Assembly (NCBI RefSeq): GCF_004145845.1
Contig: NZ_SELP01000003.1
Span: forward strand, 434,001-498,000
Direction: 5' to 3'
Source of the DNA: Loktanella sp. IMCC34160
GTDB lineage: Bacteria; Pseudomonadota; Alphaproteobacteria; Rhodobacterales; Rhodobacteraceae
DNA: 64,000 nucleotides
In this document: positions 7,851-16,789 of the stretch, piece by piece
Layout of the letters: every line of letters begins with the position of its first letter
Numbering within the stretch: position 1 is the first letter of the stretch
Program-made: the position numbers and the translations under genes
The notes under the pieces: model-generated
Told to the model about the DNA's origin: nothing
What the model saw: only the letters and a program-made list of their open reading frames with translations
The model's database searches: none

Positions 7851-8675
7851 TTAACGGAACAGCGACAGGATCGACTGCGGCGCCTGGTTGGCGATCGACA
7901 GAGACTGCACCCCAAGCTGCTGCTGCACCTGCAGAGCCTGCAGCCGGGCCGACGCTTCTTCCATGTCGGCATCGACAAGTGCGCCGATACCGGATTTCAT
8001 GGCGTCGGTGACCTTGCCCACGAATTCGTTCTGATCCGAGATCCGTTTGGCGGACGCGCCAAGCGTGGCAGCGCCGTCAATAGCGGTCTGGATCAGGGTC
8101 TCCATCGCCGCGAGCGAAGTATCGGCGGCGGTCGAGGAAGAAACGTCAATCGTGGTCAGGTCGAGTCCGGCTTCGAAATCCACCGATGCGACCGTGATGT
8201 TCTGGGCAGTGACGGCACCCGCCGCATCCCGGTCGAGGGACGACAGAACCGTCACGTCGCCACCTGCGGTATTGAGCAGGTTGGCACCGTTGAACTGCGA
8301 CGCCGAGATGATCGAGGTGATCTGATTTTTCAGCTCATCTACATCCGCGGTGATCTTCGCGTGATCGACGTTCTCGCCGGTCGCGGCGACGACCTTCTCT
8401 TTCATTTCGTTGAGAAGGTTCGTGATCTGTTCGGCGCCGGCATTCGCGATTGCGACGGTCGATTCACCAAGCGAAAGAGATTCCGAAACGGCCGAGAACC
8501 CCTTCACGTCGGATTCCATGACTTTCGAAATGGCCCAGATCGCAGAGTTGTCCTTCGCCGTGGCGATTTCCTTGCCGGTGGAGATCATGTCCTGGGTTTT
8601 GGCCAGGTTGCCGTTGATGGATTTCAGGGTTTGCAGCGCCACCATTGCGCTGTTGTTCGTCAGAATGCTCGACAT
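7851..8675 (-). CDS. fliC: Flagellin
   Basis: The filament subunit, 274 residues. The D0/D1 N-terminal part reads MSSILTNNSAMVALQTLKSI and GLAKTQDMISTGKEIATAKDN-like (here NLAKTQDMIS). The C-terminal part has QQQLGVQSLSIANQAPQSILSLFR. The central region (about 120-200) is short and Ala/Thr/Val-rich, with almost no D2/D3 domain, as in many alphaproteobacterial flagellins. Only one flagellin gene lies in the window. AAGGACTC precedes the ATG. The 225-base leader carries three hairpins. Confidence 0.96.
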   Translation of the reverse strand: MSSILTNNSAMVALQTLKSINGNLAKTQDMISTGKEIATAKDNSAIWAISKVMESDVKGFSAVSESLSLGESTVAIANAGAEQITNLLNEMKEKVVAATGENVDHAKITADVDELKNQITSIISASQFNGANLLNTAGGDVTVLSSLDRDAAGAVTAQNITVASVDFEAGLDLTTIDVSSSTAADTSLAAMETLIQTAIDGAATLGASAKRISDQNEFVGKVTDAMKSGIGALVDADMEEASARLQALQVQQQLGVQSLSIANQAPQSILSLFR

Positions 8676-8697
8676 GTGTCAGAGTCCTTTTTGATGT

Positions 8698-8805
8698 GGC
8701 GCGTTTTGCGCCAAGATTTCGTGAGCCGCCAATTCGGCGGTATGACGTCGTTCTGACGGGTGCTTTCAGACGGGTTTTCCGACTGGCGCCACTTCGTGCG
8801 AAGTG
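8698..8805 (-). promoter_or_regulatory. Structured fliC 5' leader with three hairpins
   Basis: Upstream of fliC are three perfect inverted repeats, listed here in mRNA order. CACTTCG-CA-CGAAGTG lies at 8805-8790. CCGCC-GAATT-GGCGG lies at 8740-8726. GGCGC-AAAAC-GCGCC lies at 8712-8698 and ends about 22 bases before the ATG, near the ribosome site. The transcription start is unknown, so the outermost one may instead be a DNA operator. The known role of FlbT on flagellin leaders makes this a candidate target. Confidence 0.45.
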
Positions 8806-8830
8806 CCCGGAAACCCTGGCGGTCAGAGGC

Positions 8831-8845
8831 CTAACAGAGTGCTAA
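8831..8845 (-). promoter_or_regulatory. TTAG-N7-TTAG repeat upstream of fliC (degenerate CtrA-like box)
   Basis: On the fliC strand the sequence reads GTTAGCACTCTGTTAG, that is TTAG, seven bases, TTAG. The CtrA consensus is TTAA-N7-TTAA, so the spacing is exact and one base differs in each half. It lies about 155-170 bases upstream of the fliC ATG, near a likely promoter position. This is a motif resemblance only. Confidence 0.3.
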
Positions 8846-8900
8846 CCGCGGCTGCCAAAATCGTTTCAGTTTGATTGAATTGCGTTGATTCGGGGCCGAG

Positions 8901-9242
8901 TCAGGCCCGTTTCTCCAGGTCATGCTGACCGCTGGGAACCGACACGCGCGACCCGTCGCGACTGTAGGTTTCAAAGGATTTCTGGACACGGCCAACGGCC
9001 TTGAGCCGCTCGGCGACGTCGCGGATGCCGCGGCGGGCAGCATCGGCAAGCGCAAGGTTGCGCTGGACGAGGTTGGACAAAAGGGCAAGCGTTTCGGCAT
9101 CCGGCCGGGCGGTTTCGAGCGAATCGATCAACTCCGTCTTTTCGGCGTCAAAGCCCCGAAGCCGGTCAAAGTCACCGGATAGAAGTGCGGCACGCTCCAC
9201 TTCGAGGATGCGCAGCAAACGATGTACAACCGGATCAGTCAT
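8901..9242 (-). CDS. FlgN-like flagellar chaperone
   Basis: A 113-residue helical protein. The start MTDPVVHRLLRILEVERAALLSGDFDRLRGFDAEKTELIDSLE matches the FlgN family pattern of a first helix, a LLSGDFD turn and EKTELI. FlgN chaperones hook-filament junction proteins FlgK and FlgL before export. The ATG at 9242 overlaps the flgJ-like gene upstream by 8 bp. Sequence conservation in FlgN is weak, so the name rests on the N-terminal pattern and the location. Confidence 0.6.
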   Translation of the reverse strand: MTDPVVHRLLRILEVERAALLSGDFDRLRGFDAEKTELIDSLETARPDAETLALLSNLVQRNLALADAARRGIRDVAERLKAVGRVQKSFETYSRDGSRVSVPSGQHDLEKRA

Positions 9243-9513
9243 TGGCCCGGGCCTTGAGCGCTTCGAACAGGGACTCGGCAAGTCCGACGCCACCGGCCTG
9301 CGCCATCTCCCGTGCTTGTGCCTCTCGCAGGAACGAACTGAAATGTTCTTCTCCGGCCCCGCCGCCAAAGTCGCCCGGCGCCGCGCCAACCCCGGCGGAT
9401 TTCAACATCTCGGCAAGGAAACTTGCCTCAAGATCGCGCGCCGCCTGCCGGAGTTTTGCATCCCGCCCATCCAGAACCGGACTGGCAACCGTGGTGATCG
9501 AGTCAATCGTCAT
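9235..9513 (-). CDS. flgJ: Rod-binding protein (FlgJ N-terminal domain)
   Basis: A 92-residue protein matching only the rod-binding N-terminal domain of FlgJ. The motif AARDLEASFLAEMLKSAG is the classic LE..FL..ML core, followed by FGGGAGEEHFSSFLREAQAREMAQAGGVGLAESLFEAL. The C-terminal muramidase domain of enterobacterial FlgJ is absent, as is common in alphaproteobacteria. The ATG at 9513 has GGAG 6 bases upstream; an adjacent ATG at 9516 is equally open. Confidence 0.8.
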   Translation of the reverse strand: MTIDSITTVASPVLDGRDAKLRQAARDLEASFLAEMLKSAGVGAAPGDFGGGAGEEHFSSFLREAQAREMAQAGGVGLAESLFEALKARAND

Positions 9514-9559
9514 CATTCGCTCCAATTCGAGAGAGTTTCGATGACGATGGCAGCGAACG

Positions 9560-9574
9560 GTAAAGAACCGGTAA
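9560..9574 (-). promoter_or_regulatory. TTAC-N7-TTAC repeat between flgJ and fliK (degenerate CtrA-like box)
   Basis: The 108-base divergent gap between flgJ and fliK contains GTAA-AGAACCG-GTAA on the plus strand, which is TTAC-N7-TTAC on the minus strand. The half-sites are 11 bases apart, the CtrA period, with one mismatch per half to TTAA. A similar repeat lies upstream of fliC. Assignment to CtrA is inference. Confidence 0.28.
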
Positions 9575-9621
9575 CCCTTCGACAGCTAGATAGAGGTCGA
9601 TGATCAGGATCGGAGAACCCG

Positions 9622-11298
9622 ATGAACACCCATGATGTGACCGCCCTTTCGCCTCGGTCGGAGAGTTGGAAACAGCACGACGCTGCAAACCGTTCGGCTG
9701 TGCAGACCTCGCATAGCCCCTTTGCGCAAAGTTTTGAGGCAGAGAAAGCCGATCATAGGGGTCGGTGGGGCAATGCCGGCGGGCAAGCTGCATCTAACGA
9801 AGTTGCATCGGGCGGGTCCGGTCCAGAGGAAGAAGTTACCGCCGGACCGGAGGCCGCGTCGCGGGCGAGGTGGTCTGATCCCCAGTCCTGGCATGGTTCA
9901 CTTGTTGGGACAGATCGTCCGGATCGGGTGCTGCCGCGTGAATGCCAAAAGCAGTGTTGGACAGATGTATCGTCCGACGAGACTTTGGCACTGGAGGGGC
10001 AAGTTCGATCTTGTGGAGAGCCCGTCCCGACAGTGTCGGTCAGGGTCGATTGTAAGCCAACCTCTGGTTCTGCGGACGGCGCAATGCCCTACGGGGAACA
10101 ATCTGATGACACGGATTCGGGCAGTGAACGACCTAAGGATGCTGCGGGGGTGTGGCTCCATCAAACGCCCGGTCCCGGCATGGAACCTTCGGTCGTGACT
10201 GAGGGGCAATCTGATTGGCCGCACAGAACATCGTTCAGGGGGGCCGCGCCGTATAATGCGTCCGTGCCGGATCGGACGGATGTGACCGAGCAGCTAGCAG
10301 AGGGTGAAGGTCAATCATTCAGAGAGACCTCCAAAGCCCCGGTTACAGCTTTGATCCAACCGGGACGCGGCGATCAGGTTCTGGGTCAGTCAGCCGGTGC
10401 CTACGCGCAGGCGGACGGCCGGAATTCCGGGGTCGGACCGGCGCTCCTATCGGATACCCCCTGGCCAAACGACTTGGACGGTCAGGCCACGGTGCAGTTG
10501 GCCGGTGATCCTACCCAACCCGCCGAACGGCACGGATTCATGTTGCCCCAGCCCACACCCCAGAATGGCGCGGGGCGTCCCAACCTGATGCAAGCAGACC
10601 CCTCGGTTGATGCGTCGGAAAATGCGGCTGGGGCTGGCACCGAGCCTGATGAATCACTGCCGGAGAGCCAGCCGAACCATCCGCGCCAGGACGGTCCCTC
10701 GGTCATTTTGCCCCAACAGGCGCGCGCCGATGAAAAAGCGGTGAACCCGACGGTTGCCCTGCCCTTCAACAGGTTGTCAGAAGAGGCCCTGATCGGCGGC
10801 GAGTTCGAGGAGTTGCAGGCCTTTCCGAGCCTTTCAGAGGTGATGGGGCAGTCGGTCGGCCGCACAACCCCGGTGGTGTTTGCATCGCCACCGGCGGCAG
10901 CTGGCGCGGAGGTCGCCCGCCAAGTGGCCAGCCAGATCGCCGTCGCCGCACAATCCGATGGCAGCACCGAGATCGCGCTGGACCCGGTGGAATTGGGCAA
11001 AGTGAAACTGCGACTGACCGGGAGCGAACACGGGATGTCCGTCCTGATCATTGCCGAACGGCCGGAAACGGCGGACCTGATGCGTCGACATGTCGAAATG
11101 CTGGCGCAGGAATTCCGCGACCTTGGCTATTCCGACCTTCAATTCCAGTTTGAAAGCGGTGGGGAACACAAACGAGAGGCCGATCAATCCGACGCGCCGA
11201 CCTCGATCCGCGAAGAACCCATGGCCGAGGCCGCACCGCAGCCGCAGCGCCAATCCCGACCGATCGCCGGGGCTGGCGGCCTTGACCTGAGATTATAG
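9622..11298 (+). CDS. fliK: Flagellar hook-length control protein FliK
   Basis: A 558-residue export-associated ruler. Residues 1 to about 400 are low-complexity, rich in Gly, Ser, Gln and Pro and poorly conserved, as in other FliK proteins. The C-terminal Flg_hook domain (about 425-520) is recognisable: EVARQVASQIAVAA, then STEIALDPVELGKVKLRLTG and MRRHVEMLAQEFRDLGY. The ATG at 9622 is 14 codons before the first strongly biased coding stretch. It is followed after 10 bases by flgD. Confidence 0.9.
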   Translation: MNTHDVTALSPRSESWKQHDAANRSAVQTSHSPFAQSFEAEKADHRGRWGNAGGQAASNEVASGGSGPEEEVTAGPEAASRARWSDPQSWHGSLVGTDRPDRVLPRECQKQCWTDVSSDETLALEGQVRSCGEPVPTVSVRVDCKPTSGSADGAMPYGEQSDDTDSGSERPKDAAGVWLHQTPGPGMEPSVVTEGQSDWPHRTSFRGAAPYNASVPDRTDVTEQLAEGEGQSFRETSKAPVTALIQPGRGDQVLGQSAGAYAQADGRNSGVGPALLSDTPWPNDLDGQATVQLAGDPTQPAERHGFMLPQPTPQNGAGRPNLMQADPSVDASENAAGAGTEPDESLPESQPNHPRQDGPSVILPQQARADEKAVNPTVALPFNRLSEEALIGGEFEELQAFPSLSEVMGQSVGRTTPVVFASPPAAAGAEVARQVASQIAVAAQSDGSTEIALDPVELGKVKLRLTGSEHGMSVLIIAERPETADLMRRHVEMLAQEFRDLGYSDLQFQFESGGEHKREADQSDAPTSIREEPMAEAAPQPQRQSRPIAGAGGLDLRL

Positions 11299-11308
11299 GA
11301 GACTGGCC

Positions 11309-11974
11309 ATGGAAATCGCACAAACGACGGCCCCACAGGCGGCGAAGACGCCCGCTCAGGCCGGATCGGCCTCGGTCATCTCGTCCGACTTTGAAACCTT
11401 CTTGAAGATGCTGACGGCGCAGATGGAGAATCAGGACCCGCTGAACCCGATGGATTCTGCGGATTACGCGGTGCAACTGGCGACCTTCTCCAGCGTCGAA
11501 CAGCAGGTGCTGACCAATGATCTGTTGCAGGCGATGGCCCTGCAGTTGGGAAGCTCTGGAATGGCCGAGATGGCTGCATGGGTTGGGAAAGAAGCCCGTG
11601 CGGTCGCACCCGCCCATTTCGACGGGGCGCCGGTGACAGTCGCGCCCAACCCGGCCTCGATTGCAGACAAGGTCGAATTGGTCGTCCGGAACTCTGCCGG
11701 GCAGGAAGTGCAAACGCTGTCCATCCCGGTTTCTGCCGAACCGGTCCAATGGGCTGGCGTTTCGTCGGATGGCACGCCGTTCCCGCAAGGGCTCTATACC
11801 TTCGAGGTGCGCAGCATAGCCGGGGGCGACGTCCTCATGCAGGAACAGGCAGAGGTCTACTCTACGGTGCAGGAAGTCCGCGCCGAAGCCGGCGAAACGA
11901 TATTGATGCTGGCTGGCGGGGTTGCCGTATCGGCCCTGTCGGTCTCGGCCCTGCGTGACCCGGCGTTCTTCTAG
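11309..11974 (+). CDS. flgD: Flagellar hook-capping protein FlgD
   Basis: The 221-residue scaffold for hook polymerisation. The N-terminal FlgD signature is FETFLKMLTAQMENQDPLNPMDSADYAVQLATFSSVEQQ. The middle and C-terminal parts hold the Ig-like and Tudor-like domains (VELVVRNSAGQEVQT; WAGVSSDGTPFPQGLYTFEV). GGAG precedes the ATG. Its stop codon shares the tetranucleotide CTAG at 11971-11974 with the stop of convergent ubiB. Confidence 0.95.
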   Translation: MEIAQTTAPQAAKTPAQAGSASVISSDFETFLKMLTAQMENQDPLNPMDSADYAVQLATFSSVEQQVLTNDLLQAMALQLGSSGMAEMAAWVGKEARAVAPAHFDGAPVTVAPNPASIADKVELVVRNSAGQEVQTLSIPVSAEPVQWAGVSSDGTPFPQGLYTFEVRSIAGGDVLMQEQAEVYSTVQEVRAEAGETILMLAGGVAVSALSVSALRDPAFF

Positions 11975-13509
11975 CCGCCGACCAGAATGGCAACGGCCGT
12001 AATGGACAGGGCCAGCGCCGCGCCGGTGGCGGCCCATCCGATGCGCCCGCACCAATCCGCTCTCGCAGGTTGGGTGGGGTCAGGGTTCAATTGCCGGACC
12101 AGGGCCGCCTCGGCCAGGTGCGGTAGCTTCGGCCCGAACCGGGACAGAACGACAAGCGTCCTTCCAAGGTCTCGCAGCACTGCGCGCGGCCCGATGCTTT
12201 CGGCGATATAGCGTTCCACGATCGGCCGGGCGACCTGCCAGATGTTGATATGCGGGTCCATGGACCGGGCGACACCTTCAACGACGACCATGGTGCGTTG
12301 CAGCAGGATCAGCTCTGTCCGGGTCTGCATCCCGAAGCGTTCGGTCACTTCGAACAGATAGGCCAGCAGGCGGGCCATGGAGATCCGGCTGGCATCCATG
12401 CCGAAAATGGGTTCACCCACGGCACGCAGGGCCCGGGCAAATTCGTCCACGTCCTGATCGGCGGGAACATAGCCTGCTTCGAAATGCACTTCGGCCACAC
12501 GGTGGTAATCACGTTTGATGAACCCGAACAGGATCTCGGCATAGACGCGGCGGGTGTATTCGTCGATCCGTCCCATGATCCCGAAATCATAGGCAACGAT
12601 GTCACCATTCGCGGCGACCTTCAGATTTCCCTGATGCATGTCGGCATGAAAGAACCCGTCGCGCAGAGCGTGGGACAGGAACAGCTCCAGCACCCGCGCG
12701 CCCAGCTTGGTCCGGTCGTGGCCGGCGGCGTCCAGCGCGGCATTGTCCCCGGAATTGGCCCCTTCGACCCAGTCCAGCGTCATCACCCGGCGCGACGACA
12801 AATCCCAGTTCACGCGGGGCACGGCAAAGCCTTCGTCCTTTTCCGTGTTCGCGGCGAATTCGGATGCGCCAGAGCTTTCCAGCCGCAGGTCCAGCTCTCC
12901 GCGAACGACACCGTCGAAATGTTCGATCACATCCATCGGGCGCAGGCGGCGCGACGAGGGGGAAAGCCGCTCGACCATCCCTGCCGCGAAATAGAAGGCA
13001 TCGATGTCCTTGTAGAATGCTTTTTCGATGCCGGGGCGCAGCACCTTCACCGCGACCTCGGCCCCGGTGTCCCGCAGGACTGCCTTATGCACCTGCGCGA
13101 TCGAGGCAGCGGCGACCGGTTCCGAGAATTCGGAAAAGACCGTGTCGATTTCGATGCCCAACTCCTTTGCGACCTCGGCCTTGGCAATGGCGGTCGGGAA
13201 AGAGGGAAGCTTGTCCTGCAAGAGACGCAGTTCGGCGGCCATGTCGTCGCCGACCACATCGGGCCGGGTCGACAGGATTTGGCCGAATTTGATGTAGGCA
13301 GGGCCAAGCGCGGTCAACGCGCGGGTCGCGGGCGGCAGTGACGGATCGCCCCGATACCCGAGCCAGCGGAAGGGCAGGGCAAGTGTCCGGGCGGTGAAGC
13401 GCAGCAAGGGGCCCGCCTCGAACGCATCAAGGACGATCTTCATCGCCCCGGCCCGCTCAAGTGTCGCGCCGGTTCGGATCAGCCGCCAGATATTGTGAGG
13501 TCCGCGCAT
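11971..13509 (-). CDS. ubiB: UbiB, ABC1/ADCK-family ubiquinone biosynthesis protein
   Basis: A 512-residue atypical kinase needed for ubiquinone synthesis. Motifs are the KxGQ signature AYIKFGQILSTRPDVVG (about residues 82-98), the Ala-rich loop EPVAAASIAQVHKA, the Lys-containing VAVKVLRPGI, the HADMHQGNLKV catalytic loop and VAYDFGIMGRID. Two C-terminal membrane helices follow (about 490-512). The start at 13509 is one base from the ubiE stop, so the pair forms an operon. Confidence 0.95.
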   Translation of the reverse strand: MRGPHNIWRLIRTGATLERAGAMKIVLDAFEAGPLLRFTARTLALPFRWLGYRGDPSLPPATRALTALGPAYIKFGQILSTRPDVVGDDMAAELRLLQDKLPSFPTAIAKAEVAKELGIEIDTVFSEFSEPVAAASIAQVHKAVLRDTGAEVAVKVLRPGIEKAFYKDIDAFYFAAGMVERLSPSSRRLRPMDVIEHFDGVVRGELDLRLESSGASEFAANTEKDEGFAVPRVNWDLSSRRVMTLDWVEGANSGDNAALDAAGHDRTKLGARVLELFLSHALRDGFFHADMHQGNLKVAANGDIVAYDFGIMGRIDEYTRRVYAEILFGFIKRDYHRVAEVHFEAGYVPADQDVDEFARALRAVGEPIFGMDASRISMARLLAYLFEVTERFGMQTRTELILLQRTMVVVEGVARSMDPHINIWQVARPIVERYIAESIGPRAVLRDLGRTLVVLSRFGPKLPHLAEAALVRQLNPDPTQPARADWCGRIGWAATGAALALSITAVAILVGG

Positions 13510-13510
13510 G

Positions 13511-14263
13511 TCAGATTTTCCAGCCCGAATGCAGGCAGGCAATCCCCATCGACAGGTTGCGATACTTTGCGTTTTCGAACCCGGCGGACCGGACCATGTT
13601 CAGAAAGGTGTCCTGATCGGGGAACTTGCGGATCGATTCCACAAGGTATTGGTAGCTGTCGCGGTCATTGGCGATGGCCTGCCCCATGCGTGGGATGACA
13701 TTGAAGGAATAGAGGTCGTAGGCCTTTTGCATCAGGTCGTTCGGGATCTGGCTGAACTCCAGAACCATCAGGCGACCGCCAGGGCGGAGGACGCGAAACG
13801 CTTCGTTCAGGGCCTCTTGCGGGCGGGTGACGTTCCGGATCCCGAAACTGATCGTGTAGACATCGAAGGTGTTGTCGGGAAAGGGCAGGGCCATTGCATC
13901 GCCCACCACCCAATCAAGGCTGTCGGCCATCTGCGCGGCTTCGGCCCGTTTACGCCCCTCGACCAGCATCGATTCCGTCAGGTCGAGGACGGTGGCATGA
14001 CCGTGCCCGGCCCGCCCGAGAAACTTGAACGAGATATCCCCGGTGCCGCCCGCAACGTCGAGAAGCCGTTGCCCCGGCCGCGGAGCCAGCCAATCCATCA
14101 TCGCGTCTTTCCAGACCCGGTGAATGCCCATCGACATGACATCGTTCATCACATCGTATTTCGACGCGACCGAGGTAAAGACGCCCTGCACGCGGCCCGC
14201 CTTTTCACCCTCTGGCACGGTCTGAAAACCGAAATGGGTCGTTGTCTTGTCGGTCTGGGTCAT
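13511..14263 (-). CDS. ubiE: Ubiquinone/menaquinone methyltransferase UbiE
   Basis: A 250-residue SAM-dependent C-methyltransferase of the ubiquinone pathway. The family motifs are [22 protein letters not shown], the SAM site [27 protein letters not shown], and [33 protein letters not shown]. It lies immediately upstream of ubiB and diverges from mutM over 84 bases. Confidence 0.96.
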   Translation of the reverse strand: MTQTDKTTTHFGFQTVPEGEKAGRVQGVFTSVASKYDVMNDVMSMGIHRVWKDAMMDWLAPRPGQRLLDVAGGTGDISFKFLGRAGHGHATVLDLTESMLVEGRKRAEAAQMADSLDWVVGDAMALPFPDNTFDVYTISFGIRNVTRPQEALNEAFRVLRPGGRLMVLEFSQIPNDLMQKAYDLYSFNVIPRMGQAIANDRDSYQYLVESIRKFPDQDTFLNMVRSAGFENAKYRNLSMGIACLHSGWKI

Positions 14264-14347
14264 CGCACTTGCGGTCCTTCACGCATGCCCCAAGTATAGG
14301 CACCGAAAAGGGGCATACACCGGTCCCCGCCCCTAAGGAAGTGCAGC

Positions 14348-15214
14348 ATGCCCGAATTGCCCGAGGTTGAGACGGTCCGTCGCGGACTGGTCCCCGCGAT
14401 GGAGGGTCGGGAGATCACTTCCGCCATGGTGAATCGCCCTGATCTGCGCTGGCCTTTCCCCGACCGGATGTCAGAGCGCTTGACAGGTCGTAGGGTCCTG
14501 TCGTTGCGCCGCCGGTCCAAATATATTCTTGCCGATCTCGACAGTGGCGAGACCCTTTTGATCCACTTGGGCATGTCCGGCCGGATGTTGATTTCCGGGC
14601 AAGTGCTGGGCGCCTTTCACCACGATGTGGGCGTGATCGACCATCCAGAGCCGCAGAAGCACGACCACGTCGTCTTTGACATGGACGGCGGCGTGCGGGT
14701 GACGTTCAACGATGCCCGCCGCTTTGGCGCGATGGATCTGATGCCGACGACGCAGTCCGAGGGTCATTGGCTTTTGCGGGATCTTGGGCCGGAACCTTTG
14801 GGGAATTCCTTCAACGAGGCATACCTGATCGGGCGGCTGAAGGGGCGAAACACGCCGATCAAGACCGCTCTTCTGGACCAGAGAATCGTATCGGGCCTTG
14901 GCAATATCTATGTCTGCGAGGTGCTGTTTCGCGCGGGAATCAACCCGAAACGGAAGGCCGGACAGATATCGGCGACCCGCGTCGCCACGCTCGTCCCGCT
15001 TATCCGCGAGGTTCTGTCCGAGGCGATCGAGGCAGGGGGATCGTCGCTGCGCGATTATCGACAGGCCGATGGCGAGTTGGGCTATTTCCAACATGTTTTC
15101 AAAGTCTACGACCGCGAAGGCCAGCCCTGCATGACCCCGGACTGCACCGGGACCATCCGCCGATTCGTGCAATCCGGACGCTCAACTTTCGCCTGCCCGC
15201 AATGTCAAAGATAG
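14348..15214 (+). CDS. mutM: Formamidopyrimidine-DNA glycosylase (Fpg/MutM)
   Basis: A base-excision repair enzyme of 288 residues that removes 8-oxoguanine. The N-terminal catalytic [14 protein letters not shown] gives the Pro nucleophile and Glu3. The conserved Lys is in RRRSKYIL. The helix-two-turn-helix is followed by the zinc finger C-X4-C-X16-C-X2-C at the end (CMTPDC...CPQC). AAGGAAGTGCAGC precedes the ATG. Confidence 0.97.
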   Translation: MPELPEVETVRRGLVPAMEGREITSAMVNRPDLRWPFPDRMSERLTGRRVLSLRRRSKYILADLDSGETLLIHLGMSGRMLISGQVLGAFHHDVGVIDHPEPQKHDHVVFDMDGGVRVTFNDARRFGAMDLMPTTQSEGHWLLRDLGPEPLGNSFNEAYLIGRLKGRNTPIKTALLDQRIVSGLGNIYVCEVLFRAGINPKRKAGQISATRVATLVPLIREVLSEAIEAGGSSLRDYRQADGELGYFQHVFKVYDREGQPCMTPDCTGTIRRFVQSGRSTFACPQCQR

Positions 15215-15277
15215 CTTGATCGGCCCGCCGGATTTGCTAGGCATCGGGGTCTGTAGAACGTCAACAGAGGCCCGCGA

Positions 15278-16054
15278 ATGGCATATGAGACCATCATCGT
15301 CGAAGTTCAGGACTATATTTCGACCATCACCCTGAACCGTCCTGACGCGTTGAATGCGCTCAATTCCCAGCTGCTGACCGAACTTTGTGATGCGCTGGAA
15401 GAGGCCGACCGCAGCGACAAGGTCCGCTGTATCGTGATCACCGGTTCGGAAAAGGCCTTTGCCGCCGGGGCTGATATTTCCGAGATGTCCGACAAGACCT
15501 TTGTCGAGATGTATGTGAACAAGTTTTTTGCGGCAGAAGCGGACCGGTTCAACAATACACGCAAGCCGATCATCGCCGCCGTGTCCGGCTATGCGCTGGG
15601 CGGGGGATGCGAATTGGCGATGATGTGCGATTTCATCATTGCTGCGGAGAACGCCAAATTCGGCCAGCCCGAGATCAACCTAGGTGTCATCGCCGGGATC
15701 GGCGGCACCCAGCGCCTGCCGCGCTACGTGGGCAAGGCCAAGGCGATGGACATGCATCTGACCGGGCGCTTCATGGAGGCAGCCGAGGCCGAACGCAGCG
15801 GCCTTGTCAGCCGCGTCGTGCCGGTCAAGAAGCTGAAGGAAGAGGCGCTGGCCGCCGCCGAAAAGATCACCGAAAAGTCGCTGGTCGCGCTGGCCGCGGC
15901 GAAAGATGCGGTCAACCGGTCCTACGAAATGCCGCTGAGCGAGGGGCTGGCCTACGAACGGGCGCAGTTCTATGCGCTGTTCGCGACCGAGGATCAGAAG
16001 GAAGGCATGGCTGCCTTCCTCGAAAAGCGCGAGGCGCAGTTCCGCGACCGCTAG
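15278..16054 (+). CDS. Enoyl-CoA hydratase (crotonase family)
   Basis: A 258-residue crotonase-fold enzyme that hydrates 2-enoyl-CoA in beta-oxidation. The oxyanion-hole segment [11 protein letters not shown], the first catalytic Glu in [12 protein letters not shown], and the second Glu in [21 protein letters not shown] are all present, so it should be an active short-chain enoyl-CoA hydratase. It starts 63 bases after mutM. Its TAG stop shares CTAG (16051-16054) with the convergent gene. Confidence 0.93.
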   Translation: MAYETIIVEVQDYISTITLNRPDALNALNSQLLTELCDALEEADRSDKVRCIVITGSEKAFAAGADISEMSDKTFVEMYVNKFFAAEADRFNNTRKPIIAAVSGYALGGGCELAMMCDFIIAAENAKFGQPEINLGVIAGIGGTQRLPRYVGKAKAMDMHLTGRFMEAAEAERSGLVSRVVPVKKLKEEALAAAEKITEKSLVALAAAKDAVNRSYEMPLSEGLAYERAQFYALFATEDQKEGMAAFLEKREAQFRDR

Positions 16055-16788
16055 GCCGTCAGCCTGCCAAACCGGCCCGCCATCGAAATCCCCGACAACC
16101 GGCACAGGTGCCATCCCAGCACCTGATTGCTGGACAGAACCGGCACGCCGATCCGGTCTTCGATCTCCTCGATCACGTCCAGCGTTCGTAGGTTTGTGCA
16201 GGACATGAACAGCGCGTCAAAGCCGCCCTTGGCCGCCAATGCCTCTGCGGCGGCAATAATGGACTGCGGCGCGATGCGTGCAACCGCGTCCTCGTTTTCT
16301 TCGTTGAAGCTGCCGAAAACCGGGGTCTCTATCCCGGCCCTGTTGACCGCCGCGCGCAGCGTCGCGCTGACTTCCTCGACGTAGGGGGACAGAAAGGCAA
16401 GCCGTTTGACCCCCAGATGTTCGCAGGCGGCGATCAGCGCCGACAACGGCTCGGTCACGGCGGCGGTCCGGCACCCCGCGACGATCATTTCCGCCACCCG
16501 TGCGGCCCCGATCACCGAGGTGCCCGAGGTGCAGCCGTAGCCCACCGCGTCAAATTCGGCGGGCAGGGGGAACAGGCGGGCCGATCCGGTCAGGTGGCTT
16601 TCCATGCGCGCCAGCGTTTCCTCGGTCACTTCCGGCGCGCTTTCCACCCGGCTGACGTAGAAGGCGACGCCGTCCAGTGGCAGCATCCTGCGCATGTCGT
16701 GTTCAATGGTTTCGTCGGATTGCAGCGTGACAAGGCCAATGGTGGCTCGTGTTCCCAGCTTGTCGGTCAGTTCATAGTCGAAATGCAT
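16051..16788 (-). CDS. Maleate isomerase / EutA-like Asp/Glu racemase family protein
   Basis: A 245-residue member of the Asp/Glu racemase superfamily. Both catalytic cysteines are visible: [13 protein letters not shown] (about residue 79) and [13 protein letters not shown] (about residue 196), the arrangement of maleate cis-trans isomerase and of EutA from ectoine/hydroxyectoine catabolism. The gene is last in a leftward operon, 1 base after the M24 hydrolase gene. The substrate is not determined by the sequence. The ectoine link is inferred from co-occurrence with the M24 enzyme, but eutC and a deacetylase gene are missing here. Confidence 0.75.
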   Translation of the reverse strand: MHFDYELTDKLGTRATIGLVTLQSDETIEHDMRRMLPLDGVAFYVSRVESAPEVTEETLARMESHLTGSARLFPLPAEFDAVGYGCTSGTSVIGAARVAEMIVAGCRTAAVTEPLSALIAACEHLGVKRLAFLSPYVEEVSATLRAAVNRAGIETPVFGSFNEENEDAVARIAPQSIIAAAEALAAKGGFDALFMSCTNLRTLDVIEEIEDRIGVPVLSSNQVLGWHLCRLSGISMAGRFGRLTA

Positions 16789-16789
16789 C

